64,000 nucleotides of DNA, from NCBI GenBank assembly GCA_017307855.1, contig JAFKGD010000007.1, positions 1-64,000 of the forward strand, read 5' to 3'. The notes beneath the pieces were generated by a model, which saw nothing but the letters and a program-made list of their open reading frames with translations, made no database searches and was not told the origin of the DNA. Origin of the DNA: Burkholderiales bacterium. Its GTDB lineage: Bacteria > Pseudomonadota > Gammaproteobacteria > Burkholderiales > Burkholderiaceae_C. Below are positions 53,198 to 64,000 of this stretch, piece by piece (position 1 is the stretch's first letter; the number at the start of each line of letters is the position of its first letter). The translations under genes were made by a program, and so were the position numbers.

Positions 53198-54304
53198 TCA
53201 TTCGGACGGTGGCAAGGCGTCGGCCGCGACGGCTGATGCGCTGCGCGCGTTGGCGGCACGTATGTTGTGCAGCCACTCGCGCCAGATGGCGACCAGGAGC
53301 GCCATCAGCACCGGCCCGACGAACAGGCCCACGAATCCCATTGTCTTGACGCCCCCGACCAGGCCGAAGAAGGTAGGCAGGAACGGCAGCTTGACCGGCC
53401 CGCCAACGAGGCGTGGCCGCAATGTCTTGTCGACGATGAACAGCTCGACCGATCCCCACACGAACAGCGCGATCCCTGCCACAGCGTGGCCCGAACCCAC
53501 GAGATAAAGCGACACCAGTGTGAATGCCATTGGCGCACCGCCCGGAATCAGCGCCATGAAGCCGGTGATCACGCCCAACAGCACTGGGGACGGCACCCCC
53601 GCCACCCAATAGGCCACCCCGAGCACCACACCTTCACCCAGTGCGATGAGGCCCATGCCCGTCACGGTGGCGCTCACGGTGGCCGGCACCACACGCGAGA
53701 ACCGCTGCCAACGCAGCGGCAGGACGCGCTCGCCTACTACATCGAGCTGGCCCATCATGCGATCGCCGTCCTTGTAGATGAAGAACAGGGTGATCAGCAT
53801 GAACAGGATGGTCAGCGCCAGATTCACGAAATGGCCGGTCGCTGTCAGCACCAGGCGATAGATGTTGCCGATGTTCTGGCCGCTGAGCAGCTGGATCCAC
53901 TCGCCCAGAGCGCCCGGCTCACCCAGATGCTCACGCCAGTAAAGCGCCAGACGCTCGCCCACCAGGGGCAGCGATTCGATCCACTGCGGCACGCGCGCGC
54001 CGCGGCGGTTGGCCTCCAGCAGCCAGTTGACACCCGCGTTCGCCTCCTGCAGCGCGTAGTGCAGCGCGAGCGACAGCGGCACCACCAGCACGCCGGTCAC
54101 CACGACCAGCGCGATGCTCGCCGCCCAGCTGGTACGGCCTGCGCAAGCAGTCACCAGGCGCCGATACAGCGGCCAGCTCGCGAAGCCGATGATCAGCGCG
54201 GCCAGGATGGGGACGACGAAGCCGCGGAAGAAATAGACGCCGGCAGCCAGCAGTAGAAGCAGCAGGCCCCGTGCAATCAGCGGCGCATGGAGAACGGAAG
54301 GCAT
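53198..54304 (-). CDS. AI-2E family transporter (YdiK/PerM-like)
   Basis: 368 residues with about eight membrane segments: two at the N-terminus (LLLLLAAGVYFF, LAALIIGFASW), one at 60-80, a periplasmic or cytosolic loop 90-150, then several from 155 on. GVITGFMALIPGGAPMAF is the family signature. The substrate is unknown; the family name comes from one member linked to autoinducer-2. The C-terminal tail is Ala/Arg/Ser-rich. It is convergent with the stress protein gene, 12 bp apart. Confidence 0.92.
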   Translation of the reverse strand: MPSVLHAPLIARGLLLLLLAAGVYFFRGFVVPILAALIIGFASWPLYRRLVTACAGRTSWAASIALVVVTGVLVVPLSLALHYALQEANAGVNWLLEANRRGARVPQWIESLPLVGERLALYWREHLGEPGALGEWIQLLSGQNIGNIYRLVLTATGHFVNLALTILFMLITLFFIYKDGDRMMGQLDVVGERVLPLRWQRFSRVVPATVSATVTGMGLIALGEGVVLGVAYWVAGVPSPVLLGVITGFMALIPGGAPMAFTLVSLYLVGSGHAVAGIALFVWGSVELFIVDKTLRPRLVGGPVKLPFLPTFFGLVGGVKTMGFVGLFVGPVLMALLVAIWREWLHNIRAANARSASAVAADALPPSE

Positions 54305-54362
54305 TCGGGAATTCTGTCAGACCCTCCGCGGGGGCCTCCTCCGAATCACCTTGCGGTTCGCT

Positions 54363-54827
54363 CTACTTGGCGGCGACGGCCGGCAGCGTCGGCGGCACGG
54401 GTTGACCTTCGGTTTCGACCGAGCGGTCGAAGACCAGGGTCTTGCCGAATTCGAGCTGGACCCACGTGGGATAGGTGTACGCCGTTCCCTTGTTGTGGTC
54501 GATGATGGCGCCGATGCCGCCGCCGAAAATGATGTTGCCCGCAAGCCCGGCGTTGCCGCGGGAGATCGCGCGTGCCGCCGCATCCGGCGAATCTGGCGAT
54601 TTACAGACGATGTCCAGATCCTTGCCGGATCGGCGGACCTGCGAGGTCTCGCCCGATTTGACGGATGTCGAGCCATAGTCATTGGTCAACACGCAGTCGG
54701 CGCCGGCAATGACAGCACCGTTGCTGGCCTTGGTCTCGATCTTCATGCCCTGCGTCGTGTCGTTCATGACGGACGCGCAACCCACCGTCGCCAGACAGAC
54801 ACCCAGCGACATCATCGAACGGTACAT
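54363..54827 (-). CDS. Small predicted lipoprotein with glycine-zipper segment
   Basis: 154 residues. The leader MYRSMMSLGVCLATVGCAS has a lipobox-like VGC with Cys17, so a lipid anchor is likely. A mid segment rich in Gly and small residues, GNIIFGGGIGAIID (about 98-111), looks like a short glycine zipper. I do not recognise a specific family. GGAGGAA lies 6 nt before the ATG. Just upstream is an AT-rich 20-bp dyad that may hold its promoter or operator. Confidence 0.8.
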   Translation of the reverse strand: MYRSMMSLGVCLATVGCASVMNDTTQGMKIETKASNGAVIAGADCVLTNDYGSTSVKSGETSQVRRSGKDLDIVCKSPDSPDAAARAISRGNAGLAGNIIFGGGIGAIIDHNKGTAYTYPTWVQLEFGKTLVFDRSVETEGQPVPPTLPAVAAK

Positions 54828-54851
54828 GCTCTTCCTCCGGAATTATTCGGT

Positions 54852-54871
54852 AACTTTTAGATATAAAAGTT
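54852..54871 (-). promoter_or_regulatory. AT-rich perfect dyad upstream of lipoprotein gene
   Basis: AACTTTTA (54852-54859), GATA, TAAAAGTT (54864-54871). It lies 25 bp before the lipoprotein ATG in otherwise GC-rich DNA and could be a regulator site over the promoter. It is unrelated to the GGAA-N4-TTCC dyads. Confidence 0.5.
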
Positions 54872-54978
54872 TACACCTCGTGGGCACTGCCGCATCGGGC
54901 CCGGCATCGACGTTTTCCCTGACAGCTGATGTGTTCGATCGGCGTGGAGTACCCTCGCGTGCCCTGCCCTGAACAACC

Positions 54979-55638
54979 ATGAAAGCCCGATCGCTTCAAG
55001 ACCTCGGTGCCATCTCGAAGGCCTTGGCCGAAACACGCCGCCAGGCCGAACGCCAGGCGGCCGAGCGACGCGAGATCGAGCGCCGCCGCGAGGCCGAGGC
55101 CGACCTGTTCACGCGCGCGGCCGGCGCCGTGAAGCCCCTGCCTGCACGCGGCCGCGTTCTGCACGCGCCCGACCTGCCCCCGCCGATTCCCGTGCAGCAG
55201 CAACTCGACGACCAGCGCGTGATGCGGGAGTCGCTCTCCGATGAATTCGACACCAGCACCCTGCTGGACACGGACGACGCGCTGAGCTTCCGCCGCCCCG
55301 GCGTGGGCATCGACGTGACACGCCGGCTGCGCCGCGGCGACTGGCGCATCCAGCGGGAAATCGACCTGCACGGCCTGCGCACCGACGAGGCGCGCGACGC
55401 ACTGGGCGGATTCGTGCGCGAGGCCCATCGCCTCGGCCTGCGGTGCGTGCGCGTGGTGCACGGCAAGGGGCTGGGCTCGCCCGGCAAGTCGCCGGTGCTC
55501 AAGGGGCGCGTGCAGGGCTGGCTGATCCAGAAGAACGAAGTGATGGCCTTCGTGCAGGCGCGTCCGGCCGAAGGCGGCGCGGGCGCGCTGGTGGTGCTGC
55601 TGCGGCCCAGTCCGGCGCCGGTCGCCGGACGTCACTGA
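54979..55638 (+). CDS. Smr-domain protein
   Basis: 219 residues. The N-terminal third is an Arg/Glu/Ala-rich helix that is probably a coiled coil (about 15-45). The Smr domain (about 125-210) has REIDLHGLRTDEAR and RVVHGKGLGSPG, the DLHG and HGKG motifs of the MutS2-type nuclease fold, and ends VVLLRP. It resembles the stand-alone SmrA/SmrB proteins, one of which cuts mRNA at collided ribosomes; which role applies is not clear from sequence. Confidence 0.92.
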   Translation: MKARSLQDLGAISKALAETRRQAERQAAERREIERRREAEADLFTRAAGAVKPLPARGRVLHAPDLPPPIPVQQQLDDQRVMRESLSDEFDTSTLLDTDDALSFRRPGVGIDVTRRLRRGDWRIQREIDLHGLRTDEARDALGGFVREAHRLGLRCVRVVHGKGLGSPGKSPVLKGRVQGWLIQKNEVMAFVQARPAEGGAGALVVLLRPSPAPVAGRH

Positions 55639-55655
55639 CGCCGCGCTACAGGCCC

Positions 55656-56066
55656 TCAGCCGCCCTGGTTGCGCATCCAGTCGGCCGTCTGGAAGAAGCT
55701 GTTGTTCAGCCGCGTGCGCAGGCCCTCTGGCACGCCGGTCTCGCCCATCGCCTGGTCCATGCAGGCCAGCCACTGGTCGCGCTCCTTGATGCCGACCTTG
55801 AACGGCATGTGGCGCATGCGCAGGCGCGGATGCCCGAAGCGCTCGGTGTAGTGGTTCGGCCCGCCCAGCCAGCCGCACAGGAACCAGAAGAGTCGCTGGC
55901 GCGCGTTGTCGAGCGTGCTGCCATGGCTGGCACGCAGGTCGGCGTAGGCCGGCTCCAGGTCCATCAGGTCGTAGAAACGCTCGACCAGCGCCTGCACCCT
56001 CCCCTCGCCGCCGATCCATTCGAATGGCGTGTCGAAGGGCGGCTTCTCCTCGATCTGCATGCTCAT
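55656..56066 (-). CDS. Group II truncated haemoglobin
   Basis: 136 residues with a 2-on-2 globin fold. Proximal His86 lies in RHMPFKVG, Tyr32 is at the B10 place in ERFYDLM, and Trp99 in DQWLACM is the G8 Trp of group II. The loop FLCGWLGGPNHYTERFGHPRLR is typical. Such proteins bind O2 or NO and may protect against nitrosative or oxidative stress. Convergent with the Smr gene, 17 bp apart. Confidence 0.95.
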   Translation of the reverse strand: MSMQIEEKPPFDTPFEWIGGEGRVQALVERFYDLMDLEPAYADLRASHGSTLDNARQRLFWFLCGWLGGPNHYTERFGHPRLRMRHMPFKVGIKERDQWLACMDQAMGETGVPEGLRTRLNNSFFQTADWMRNQGG

Positions 56067-56100
56067 CGCCGGACTCCCCTCGAGGGACAGATCCGAGCGC

Positions 56101-56117
56101 TGAGCGCAAAGCGCTCA
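56101..56117. other. Perfect short hairpin in intergenic region
   Basis: TGAGCGC-AAA-GCGCTCA, a 7-bp stem with a 3-nt loop, in the 103 bp between the permease stop and the globin start. It may end the permease transcript or be part of a dispersed intergenic element of this genome. Confidence 0.4.
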
Positions 56118-56169
56118 CACCTCGGCCTCAGGGGGCAGACAGCTACACGCAGTGAGCGAACGTGGGGGC

Positions 56170-58686
56170 TCATGTGTTTGCGCGCCGCAAGGTCTCGACC
56201 ACCGGGCGACGCAGCACATCGCGCAGGCCCCACCAGCCGGCCAGCAGCGCCAGCACCGCGCCGCACAGGGCGCCGATGAGCGGCACGGTGGGCGAGGCTG
56301 TCCACGTGAAGTCGAACGCGAAGCGCGCCAGTGCCCAGCCCACGGCCACGGCGATCAGGCTGGCGAGGAAGCCGGCCAGCAGGCCGACGCCCGCGAGTTC
56401 GGCGCGCTGCACTTGGCGCAGCAGCGCGGCGCTGGCGCCGACGGCACGCATGATGGCGAATTCCCGCGCGCGTTCCTCGCGCGTGGCCGTGACGGCGGCG
56501 AACAGCACCACCAGACCGGCCGCGAGCGTGAAGCCGAACAGGAATTCCACCGCCCGGATCACCTGGTCGAGCACCTTCTGCACCTGCACCAGCGCCGCCG
56601 TCAGGTCGACGTTCGTCACATTGGGGAAAGCGCGCACCAGCGCGTTGTCGAAGCCGCGCACCTCGGGCGCGTGGTAGGCGGCCATGTAGGTGACGGGCAG
56701 CTCGGGCATCGCCGATACCGGGAACATAACGAAGAAGTTGGCGCGCATCGATTGCCAGTCGACCTTGCGAATCGAGGTGATGGTGGATTCGTGCGGAATG
56801 CCACCGATGTCGAACACGATGGTGTCGCCCAGCTTGAGGCCCAGGCGCTCGGCGATGCCCTCCTCGATGCTCGCGCCCTTCGCCTCCTCGGGGGTCCAGC
56901 GTCCTGCGACGATCTCGTTGTGATCGGGCGCCTGCGCCGCATGCGAGAGATTGAACTCGCGCTCCACCTGCCGCTGTGCGCGATCGTCGGTGTAGTCATC
57001 GGGCGACACGGCGCGGCCGTTCACCGAGACGAGGCGGCCGCGGATCATCGGGAACCAGTCGTAGTTCGACACGCCCGCCGCGCGCAGCTGGGCCTGGAAG
57101 GCGTCGGCCTGGTCCGGCATGATGTTGATGACGAAGCGGTTGGATGCGTCGGGCGGCGTGGCCTGGCGCCAGCTGTTGATGAGGTCGGTGCGCAGTAGCA
57201 CCAGCAGCACCAGCGCCAGCAGGCCCACGGCGAGCGCGCTCACCTGCACCACCGCATAGGCGGGTCGCGCCGAGATCTGGCGCGTCGCCAGCACCAGCCA
57301 GCGCGGCGCGGTGGTTTCGTTCACGCTCTTGCGCAATGCTTTCACCGCCAGCCACGACAGGCCCGCGAACACCAGCACGGCGGCCGCGAATCCACCCACG
57401 GCGATCAGGCCCAGCAGCAGGTCGCTGCTGGCGGCCAGAAGCAATGCGGCGAAGCCGGCCACGCCCAATCCGAGCACGGCCAGCGACGCAGGCTTGAGCG
57501 CGCCCACATCGCGACGGATCACACGCAGCGGCGGCACCTGCGCCAGTTGCAGCACAGGCGGCAGGCCGAATGCGAACAGCAGTGTGAGACCCATGCCCAC
57601 GCCCAGCGCGACGGGCCACAGGCTGGCGGCAGGCAGGCTGGTCTCGACCAGGCCCGCCAGCAGCGCGACGAAAACGTGGTGGACAGCAAAACCGATGACT
57701 ACGCCCAGCACACTGGCGAACACGCCCACCAGCGCGAACTCGAACGCATAGCTGCGCGCGATGGTGCCTTGCGACACCCCCAGCACGCGCAGCATCGCGC
57801 AGTCGTCGAGGTGATTGGCGGCGAAACCGCGCGCCGCCAGCGCCACGGCCACGGCCGACAGCAGAGCCGCCAGCAGCGCCACCAGGCTCAGGAACTGCTC
57901 GGCACGGTCGAGCGTGCGGCGCATCTGCGGGCTGCCACTCTCCAGCGACTCCACGCGCACGCCCCGCATGCCGGGCTGGTGCACCGCCGTTTCGGCCCAC
58001 TCGGCGAAGGCACGCGTGGCGCGCTCGTCGCCCGCCACGGCGAAGCGCCAGTTGATGCGGCTGGCCGGCTGCACCAACTGCGTGGCCGCCAGACCCGCCT
58101 CGTGGATCATCACGCGCGGCGAGAAGTTCATGAAGCCCGCGCCGCGGTCGGGCTCGGTGACGATGATGCGGGCGATGGTGAAGCTGGCATCGCCCAGCAG
58201 CAGCGGATCGCCCACATTCAGCTCGAGTGCTTCGAGCAGCGAACCGTCGACCCAGGCCTGACCCGGGCCCGGCACCTCCCGCGTGGATTGCGCCGGCTGG
58301 CCGGGTTGGCTGGTCGTGGTGAGGTTGCCGCGCAGCGGATACCCGTCGGGCACGGCCTTGAGCGCCACCAGGCGGCTGGCGCCGCCCTTGTCATCGGGCG
58401 CGCGCCCCATGGTCGGGAAGGTGAGCGTGGTGGCCGATTGCAGGCCGAGCGCCCTGGCGCGTTCTGCGAATACCGCCTCGGGCGCGTGATCGCTGGCCAC
58501 CACGACGTCGCCGCCCAGCAGCTGGCGGGCATCGCGTGCCAGGCCAGCGTTGAGGCGGTCGGCAAAGAAGCCGACGGCGGTGAGCGCCGCCACGGCCAGC
58601 GTGACGGCGACGATCAGAAGGCGCAGCTCGCCCGCGCGCAGGTCGCGCCAGAGCGTGCGCCAGCCCAGGCGCAGGAAATCATTCAT
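56170..58686 (-). CDS. FtsX-like ABC transporter permease (YbbP-like)
   Basis: 838 residues from the ATG at 58686. One N-terminal membrane helix, a large periplasmic region (about 45-250), a block of helices (about 260-480), a second periplasmic region and a final FtsX block (FLFGFTLAAGLVVLFAAVTATREERAREFAIMRAVGAS). This is the YbbP layout, in which the permease works with a YbbA ATPase in extracting or moving envelope molecules. No ATPase gene lies next to it: the neighbours are fdhD upstream and a globin gene downstream. Confidence 0.92.
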   Translation of the reverse strand: MNDFLRLGWRTLWRDLRAGELRLLIVAVTLAVAALTAVGFFADRLNAGLARDARQLLGGDVVVASDHAPEAVFAERARALGLQSATTLTFPTMGRAPDDKGGASRLVALKAVPDGYPLRGNLTTTSQPGQPAQSTREVPGPGQAWVDGSLLEALELNVGDPLLLGDASFTIARIIVTEPDRGAGFMNFSPRVMIHEAGLAATQLVQPASRINWRFAVAGDERATRAFAEWAETAVHQPGMRGVRVESLESGSPQMRRTLDRAEQFLSLVALLAALLSAVAVALAARGFAANHLDDCAMLRVLGVSQGTIARSYAFEFALVGVFASVLGVVIGFAVHHVFVALLAGLVETSLPAASLWPVALGVGMGLTLLFAFGLPPVLQLAQVPPLRVIRRDVGALKPASLAVLGLGVAGFAALLLAASSDLLLGLIAVGGFAAAVLVFAGLSWLAVKALRKSVNETTAPRWLVLATRQISARPAYAVVQVSALAVGLLALVLLVLLRTDLINSWRQATPPDASNRFVINIMPDQADAFQAQLRAAGVSNYDWFPMIRGRLVSVNGRAVSPDDYTDDRAQRQVEREFNLSHAAQAPDHNEIVAGRWTPEEAKGASIEEGIAERLGLKLGDTIVFDIGGIPHESTITSIRKVDWQSMRANFFVMFPVSAMPELPVTYMAAYHAPEVRGFDNALVRAFPNVTNVDLTAALVQVQKVLDQVIRAVEFLFGFTLAAGLVVLFAAVTATREERAREFAIMRAVGASAALLRQVQRAELAGVGLLAGFLASLIAVAVGWALARFAFDFTWTASPTVPLIGALCGAVLALLAGWWGLRDVLRRPVVETLRRANT

Positions 58687-58744
58687 GGGCGGGACGATAC
58701 CCCAGCGCCCGCCACCGCGCACGGACGGCCCGGGCGGCCTGGGG

Positions 58745-59907
58745 TTATGGGACGGCAGGCGCGCCGGTGTAACGCACGGCCCGGGGCGGACGGCACAGAC
58801 CCCAGAGCGTGAGCCCGGCGCCCGCAGCCAGGTCGATGGCCAGCGACGTGGGCGCCGAGACGGTGGCCAGCAACGGGATGTCGAGCCGGGCGCACTTGCG
58901 CACCAGTTCGTAACTGGCGCGGCTGGACATGACGACGAAGCCCGGCTCGCCCAGGCGCTGCTGCGCGGCCAGCCGGCCGATCAGCTTGTCGAGCGCGTTG
59001 TGGCGGCCGACGTCCTCGCACAGATCGGTCAGGCGCCCGTCGGGCGTGGCCCAGCCGGCGGCGTGGATGGCGCCCGAGGCGGCGTTGAGCACCTGCAGCG
59101 CCGGCATGGCGTCGATGGCGCGCAGCACCGTGTCGGCCGCCAGCTGAGTGGCCCACGGGCGCGGCGTCACCTGCTCGGGCACGATGTCCAGCGCCTGCAG
59201 GCTGTCGATGCCGCAGACACCGCAGCCGGTGCGGCCGGCGAGCGCGCGGCGCTTTTCCTTGAGCCGGACGAAGCAGCGCGAGGCGATGTCCAGATGCACC
59301 TCGCAGGCCGTGGGCATGCCGGCACGCGCCGCCTCTTCCCCCGGGGCACGCAACTCGATGCCATGGCAGTCGGCGGGGGAATCGATCAATCCTTCGGAGA
59401 GCGCGAAGCCCAGTGCGAAGGCCTGCAACTCGGTGGGCGTGGCCATCATCACGGCATGGGAAAGGCCGTTGAACACCAGAGCCACGGGCACCTCGGCCGC
59501 CACATCGTCGTCCTGCCAGGCCGGCGCGCGGCCGCCAGCCACCGGATGGCGCAGCACGGGTCGGCGCACCAGCGGCGCGGGCAGCGGCTGTCCGGAATCG
59601 TCGGCGTGGTCGGCATCGTTCATGGCGCCGGATTCTGCCTGCGCCGTTTCGTGCGCCGCGCGCCCCGCCGGCGTGAGCTGCACGATCCAGCGCGCGCCGT
59701 CATGCGCCACTTCCACCCAGCCCGGCCCTTGGTGGCTGCCGATGCGGGCATCGCCCATGAGCGAGAGTTCGCGCAGCACGGCGCTGGCTTCCAGCCGCAA
59801 CTGCTTTCCCAGGCGTGGCAGCGATACCGGCGCGCCCGGCGCCTGCTCGGCCAGCGCCGCCAGCAGTCCGGCGGCGAGCGAGCCCGCCTCGGGCGCGGCT
59901 CGTGTCG

Positions 59908-59911
<4 letters not shown>
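58745..59911 (-). CDS. fdhD: FdhD sulfurtransferase, with an in-frame N-terminal winged-helix domain
   Basis: FdhD itself is 292 residues if translation starts at the ATG at 59623. It passes sulfur from a cysteine desulfurase to the molybdenum cofactor of formate dehydrogenase; the sulfur-carrying CGVC is Cys134/Cys137 counted from that ATG. No stop separates it from an upstream segment reading back to a TTG at 59911 that overlaps the fdhF-type stop (TTGA). That ~96-residue segment looks like a winged helix (LPRLGKQLRLEASAVLREL, then IVQLTPAGRAAHE). The product may thus be a 388-residue fusion, or FdhD alone from the internal ATG. Confidence 0.85.
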
Positions 59912-62283
<2,372 letters not shown>

Positions 62284-62307
62284 CACCGTGCTCCTTCACA
62301 AGGTTTG

Positions 62308-62362
62308 AAGCCGGGAAGGCTTGCGCGTTCCCGGCTTTGCGCAACGCGGTGTCACCGCGTTG
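62308..62362 (-). terminator. Two hairpins between OFA transporter and molybdoenzyme genes
   Basis: AAGCCGGGAA/TTCCCGGCTT (62308-62317 with 62328-62337, 10-bp stem, 10-nt loop) and CAACGCGG/CCGCGTTG (62342-62349 with 62355-62362, 8-bp stem). Neither has a U-run, so they may weaken read-through or act as processing or stability elements rather than full terminators. Confidence 0.45.
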
Positions 62363-62389
62363 CCATTTCGGTCTGATCCGTGGCGGGGA

Positions 62390-64000
62390 TCAGCCGAAGA
62401 ACTTCGCCGCGCTGGCCAGCGTCTTCCAGATGCCCCACGCCAGCGGGATGCCGACCGCGATCCAGGCGAACGCCACGGTGGCGGAGCTGGTACGGTCTGC
62501 GCGGCCGCTGCCCGCGCCCACTTCGGAAGCGGCGGCCTTGTCGTGGGCCAGGCGCTTTTCCTCGGCCAGCTCGGCGTCCGTCATGAAATGCTTGTCGGCC
62601 ACGGGGCGGATCAGCAGGTTGGCGATGAGGCCGATGACCAGCATGCCCACCAGGATGTACATGGTCTGGTTGTAGACCTGCTCACGCGGCAGGCCCAGGC
62701 CCAGCTGGTACTCGCGCATGTAGTTCACCACCACCGGACCCAGGATGCCCGCCGTGGCCCAGGCGGTGAGCAGGCGGCCATGGATGGCGCCCACCATCTG
62801 CGTGCCGAACAGGTCGGCCAGGTAGGCCGGCACGGTGGCGAAGCCGCCACCGTACATCGACAGGATGATGCAGAAGGCCCCCACGAACAGCAGCTTGTTG
62901 CCGGCGGCGGCCGACGATGGAATGCTGGCGTAGAGCAGACCGCCCAGCACGAAGAAGATCGTGTAGGTCATCTTGCGGCCGAACTTGTCGGACGCGCTGG
63001 CCCAGACGAAACGGCCGCCGATGTTGAAGAGCGACAGCAGCGCGGTGAAGCCGCCGGCCACGGCCGCGATGGCCGCCAGTTGCGTCTTGTCGAGCTCGCC
63101 GAACTTCTGCTGGATGCCGATGAGGCCGCCGCCGAACACTTCCTGCAGCATGGGCGAGGCCATGCCGATCACGCCGATGCCGGCCGAGACGTTCATGCAC
63201 AGCACGATCCAGACCAGCCAGAACTGGGGAATGCCCCAGACTTTCTTCACGTGCACGTGGCGCTGCGTGATCATGGTGTTGGCCACCTGGGCGGGCGGCG
63301 GCGTCCAGCCTTCGGGCTTCCAGCCCGAGGGCGGCACGCGGTAGCCCAGGGCTCCGGCCATCATGAAGACGAAGTAGACCAGCGCCATGACGACGAAGGT
63401 CTGCATCACGCCCACGTCGGTGGGGGTGCCGAAGTACTTCATCAGCTCGACCGCCAGCGGCGAGCCGATCATCGCGCCGCCGCCGAAACCCATGATGGCC
63501 ATGCCGGTGGCCATGCCCCGGCGGTCGGGGAACCACTTGATCAGCGTGGACACGGGCGAGATGTAGCCCAGGCCCAGGCCGATGCCGCCGATCACGCCCG
63601 AGCCGATGATCATCAGCCAGAACTGGTGCAGGTGGATGCCCAGCGCCGAGATCATCATGCCGCCGCACCAGCACACGGCCGACACCACGCCGGCCTTGCG
63701 CGGGCCGGCGCGTTCGAGCCAGCCGCCCCAGATCGCCGCCGAGCAGCCCAGGAACACGAAGAACAGCGTGTACATCCAGCCCAGGGTGGAAACCCGCCAG
63801 TCGCAGCCGGTGGCGAACAGCTCGGCGAAGAAACTCATGTCGCGCGAGCAGGCCGCAGCGCCCGTGCCCGCCGTCTGCAGCATCTTGGAGAGCGGCAGCC
63901 AGAACACCGAGAAGCCATAGGCCATGCCGATGCACAGGTGGATGGCCAGCGCGGCGGGCGGAACAAGCCACCGGTTGAAGCCGGGTCCGGCGATGATGCG
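62390..64000 (-). CDS. OFA-family MFS transporter (oxalate/formate antiporter type), 5' end beyond window
   Basis: The frame is open to the right edge and reads RIIAGPGFNRWLVPPAALA before the internal ATG at 63925, giving a proper first membrane helix, so the true start lies outside. About 537 residues are visible with 12 or more helices. GLGLGYISPVSTLIKWFPDRRGMATG is the OFA signature and GFGGGAMIGSPLA follows. A ~60-residue cytosolic loop is seen mid-protein (about 230-255) and a polar C-terminal region before a last helix. It probably moves oxalate, formate or a related acid, feeding the adjacent molybdoenzyme. Confidence 0.92.
   Translation of the reverse strand, partial: RIIAGPGFNRWLVPPAALAIHLCIGMAYGFSVFWLPLSKMLQTAGTGAAACSRDMSFFAELFATGCDWRVSTLGWMYTLFFVFLGCSAAIWGGWLERAGPRKAGVVSAVCWCGGMMISALGIHLHQFWLMIIGSGVIGGIGLGLGYISPVSTLIKWFPDRRGMATGMAIMGFGGGAMIGSPLAVELMKYFGTPTDVGVMQTFVVMALVYFVFMMAGALGYRVPPSGWKPEGWTPPPAQVANTMITQRHVHVKKVWGIPQFWLVWIVLCMNVSAGIGVIGMASPMLQEVFGGGLIGIQQKFGELDKTQLAAIAAVAGGFTALLSLFNIGGRFVWASASDKFGRKMTYTIFFVLGGLLYASIPSSAAAGNKLLFVGAFCIILSMYGGGFATVPAYLADLFGTQMVGAIHGRLLTAWATAGILGPVVVNYMREYQLGLGLPREQVYNQTMYILVGMLVIGLIANLLIRPVADKHFMTDAELAEEKRLAHDKAAASEVGAGSGRADRTSSATVAFAWIAVGIPLAWGIWKTLASAAKFFG

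Noticed and set aside
54837-54850. CCGGAATTATTCGG in the core region as an island-type operator
   Set aside because: The right half reads TTCGG rather than TTCCG and it lies between the ribosome site and dyad of an unrelated gene.

Overview
The window looks like a chromosome segment from a high-GC betaproteobacterium of the order Burkholderiales (Alcaligenaceae or Comamonadaceae type). The pointers are seven orphan TctC/Bug-type periplasmic binding proteins, the gene order fkpB-ispH-dehydratase-serS-tRNA-Ser with radC alongside, dense GC-rich coding, and many short divergent operons. The family and genus are inference; no rRNA or other marker gene settles them.

Positions 1-47,850 form one large CoA-thioester catabolic island. 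It holds the 5' end of etfB (electron transfer flavoprotein, the electron acceptor of acyl-CoA dehydrogenases), an MFS exporter-like protein, 7 TctC-type solute-binding proteins, 3 CaiB/BaiF CoA-transferases, 2 NDP-forming acyl-CoA synthetases, 7 acyl-CoA dehydrogenases, 4 single-domain crotonases plus one FadB-like hydratase/dehydrogenase, 6 SDR dehydrogenases, a MaoC hydratase, 2 thiolase-like proteins each paired with an OB-fold partner, an old-yellow-enzyme reductase, a quinone-reductase-like MDR, 2 EthD proteins, an alpha/beta hydrolase, a double carboxymuconolactone-decarboxylase-like protein and a single IclR-type regulator. There is no ring-hydroxylating oxygenase or P450. The content fits uptake of an organic acid, activation to its CoA ester by transfer or ligation, and several rounds of (modified) beta-oxidation, possibly with alicyclic ring opening and retro-aldol cleavage of branched intermediates. 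The substrate cannot be read from the sequence.

The most striking feature is regulatory. Almost every transcription unit of the island starts with a 14-bp dyad of the form (T/C)GGAA-N4-TTCC(A/G). I find 13 copies between 3,756 and 43,193, usually either inside the -35/-10 spacer or abutting the -10 of a good sigma-70-like promoter. The half-sites are those of IclR-family operators, and the only regulator gene in the island is the IclR gene at 25,495-26,382. The simplest model is one IclR protein controlling about 45 kb of scattered divergent operons.

The island ends at a strong hairpin terminator (47,849-47,874) followed by tRNA-Ser(CGA), whose 3' end faces the island. The rest (48-56 kb) is core genome: serS, a PLP-dependent dehydratase, ispH and fkpB in one coupled operon; radC; a PNPOx-like stress protein; an AI-2E permease; a small lipoprotein; an Smr protein; and a group II truncated haemoglobin. 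From 56 to 64 kb, all on the minus strand, come an FtsX-type permease and a formate/oxalate cluster: an OFA-family transporter (cut by the window edge), an FdhF/YdeP-type molybdoenzyme and fdhD, the last apparently preceded in frame by a winged-helix domain.
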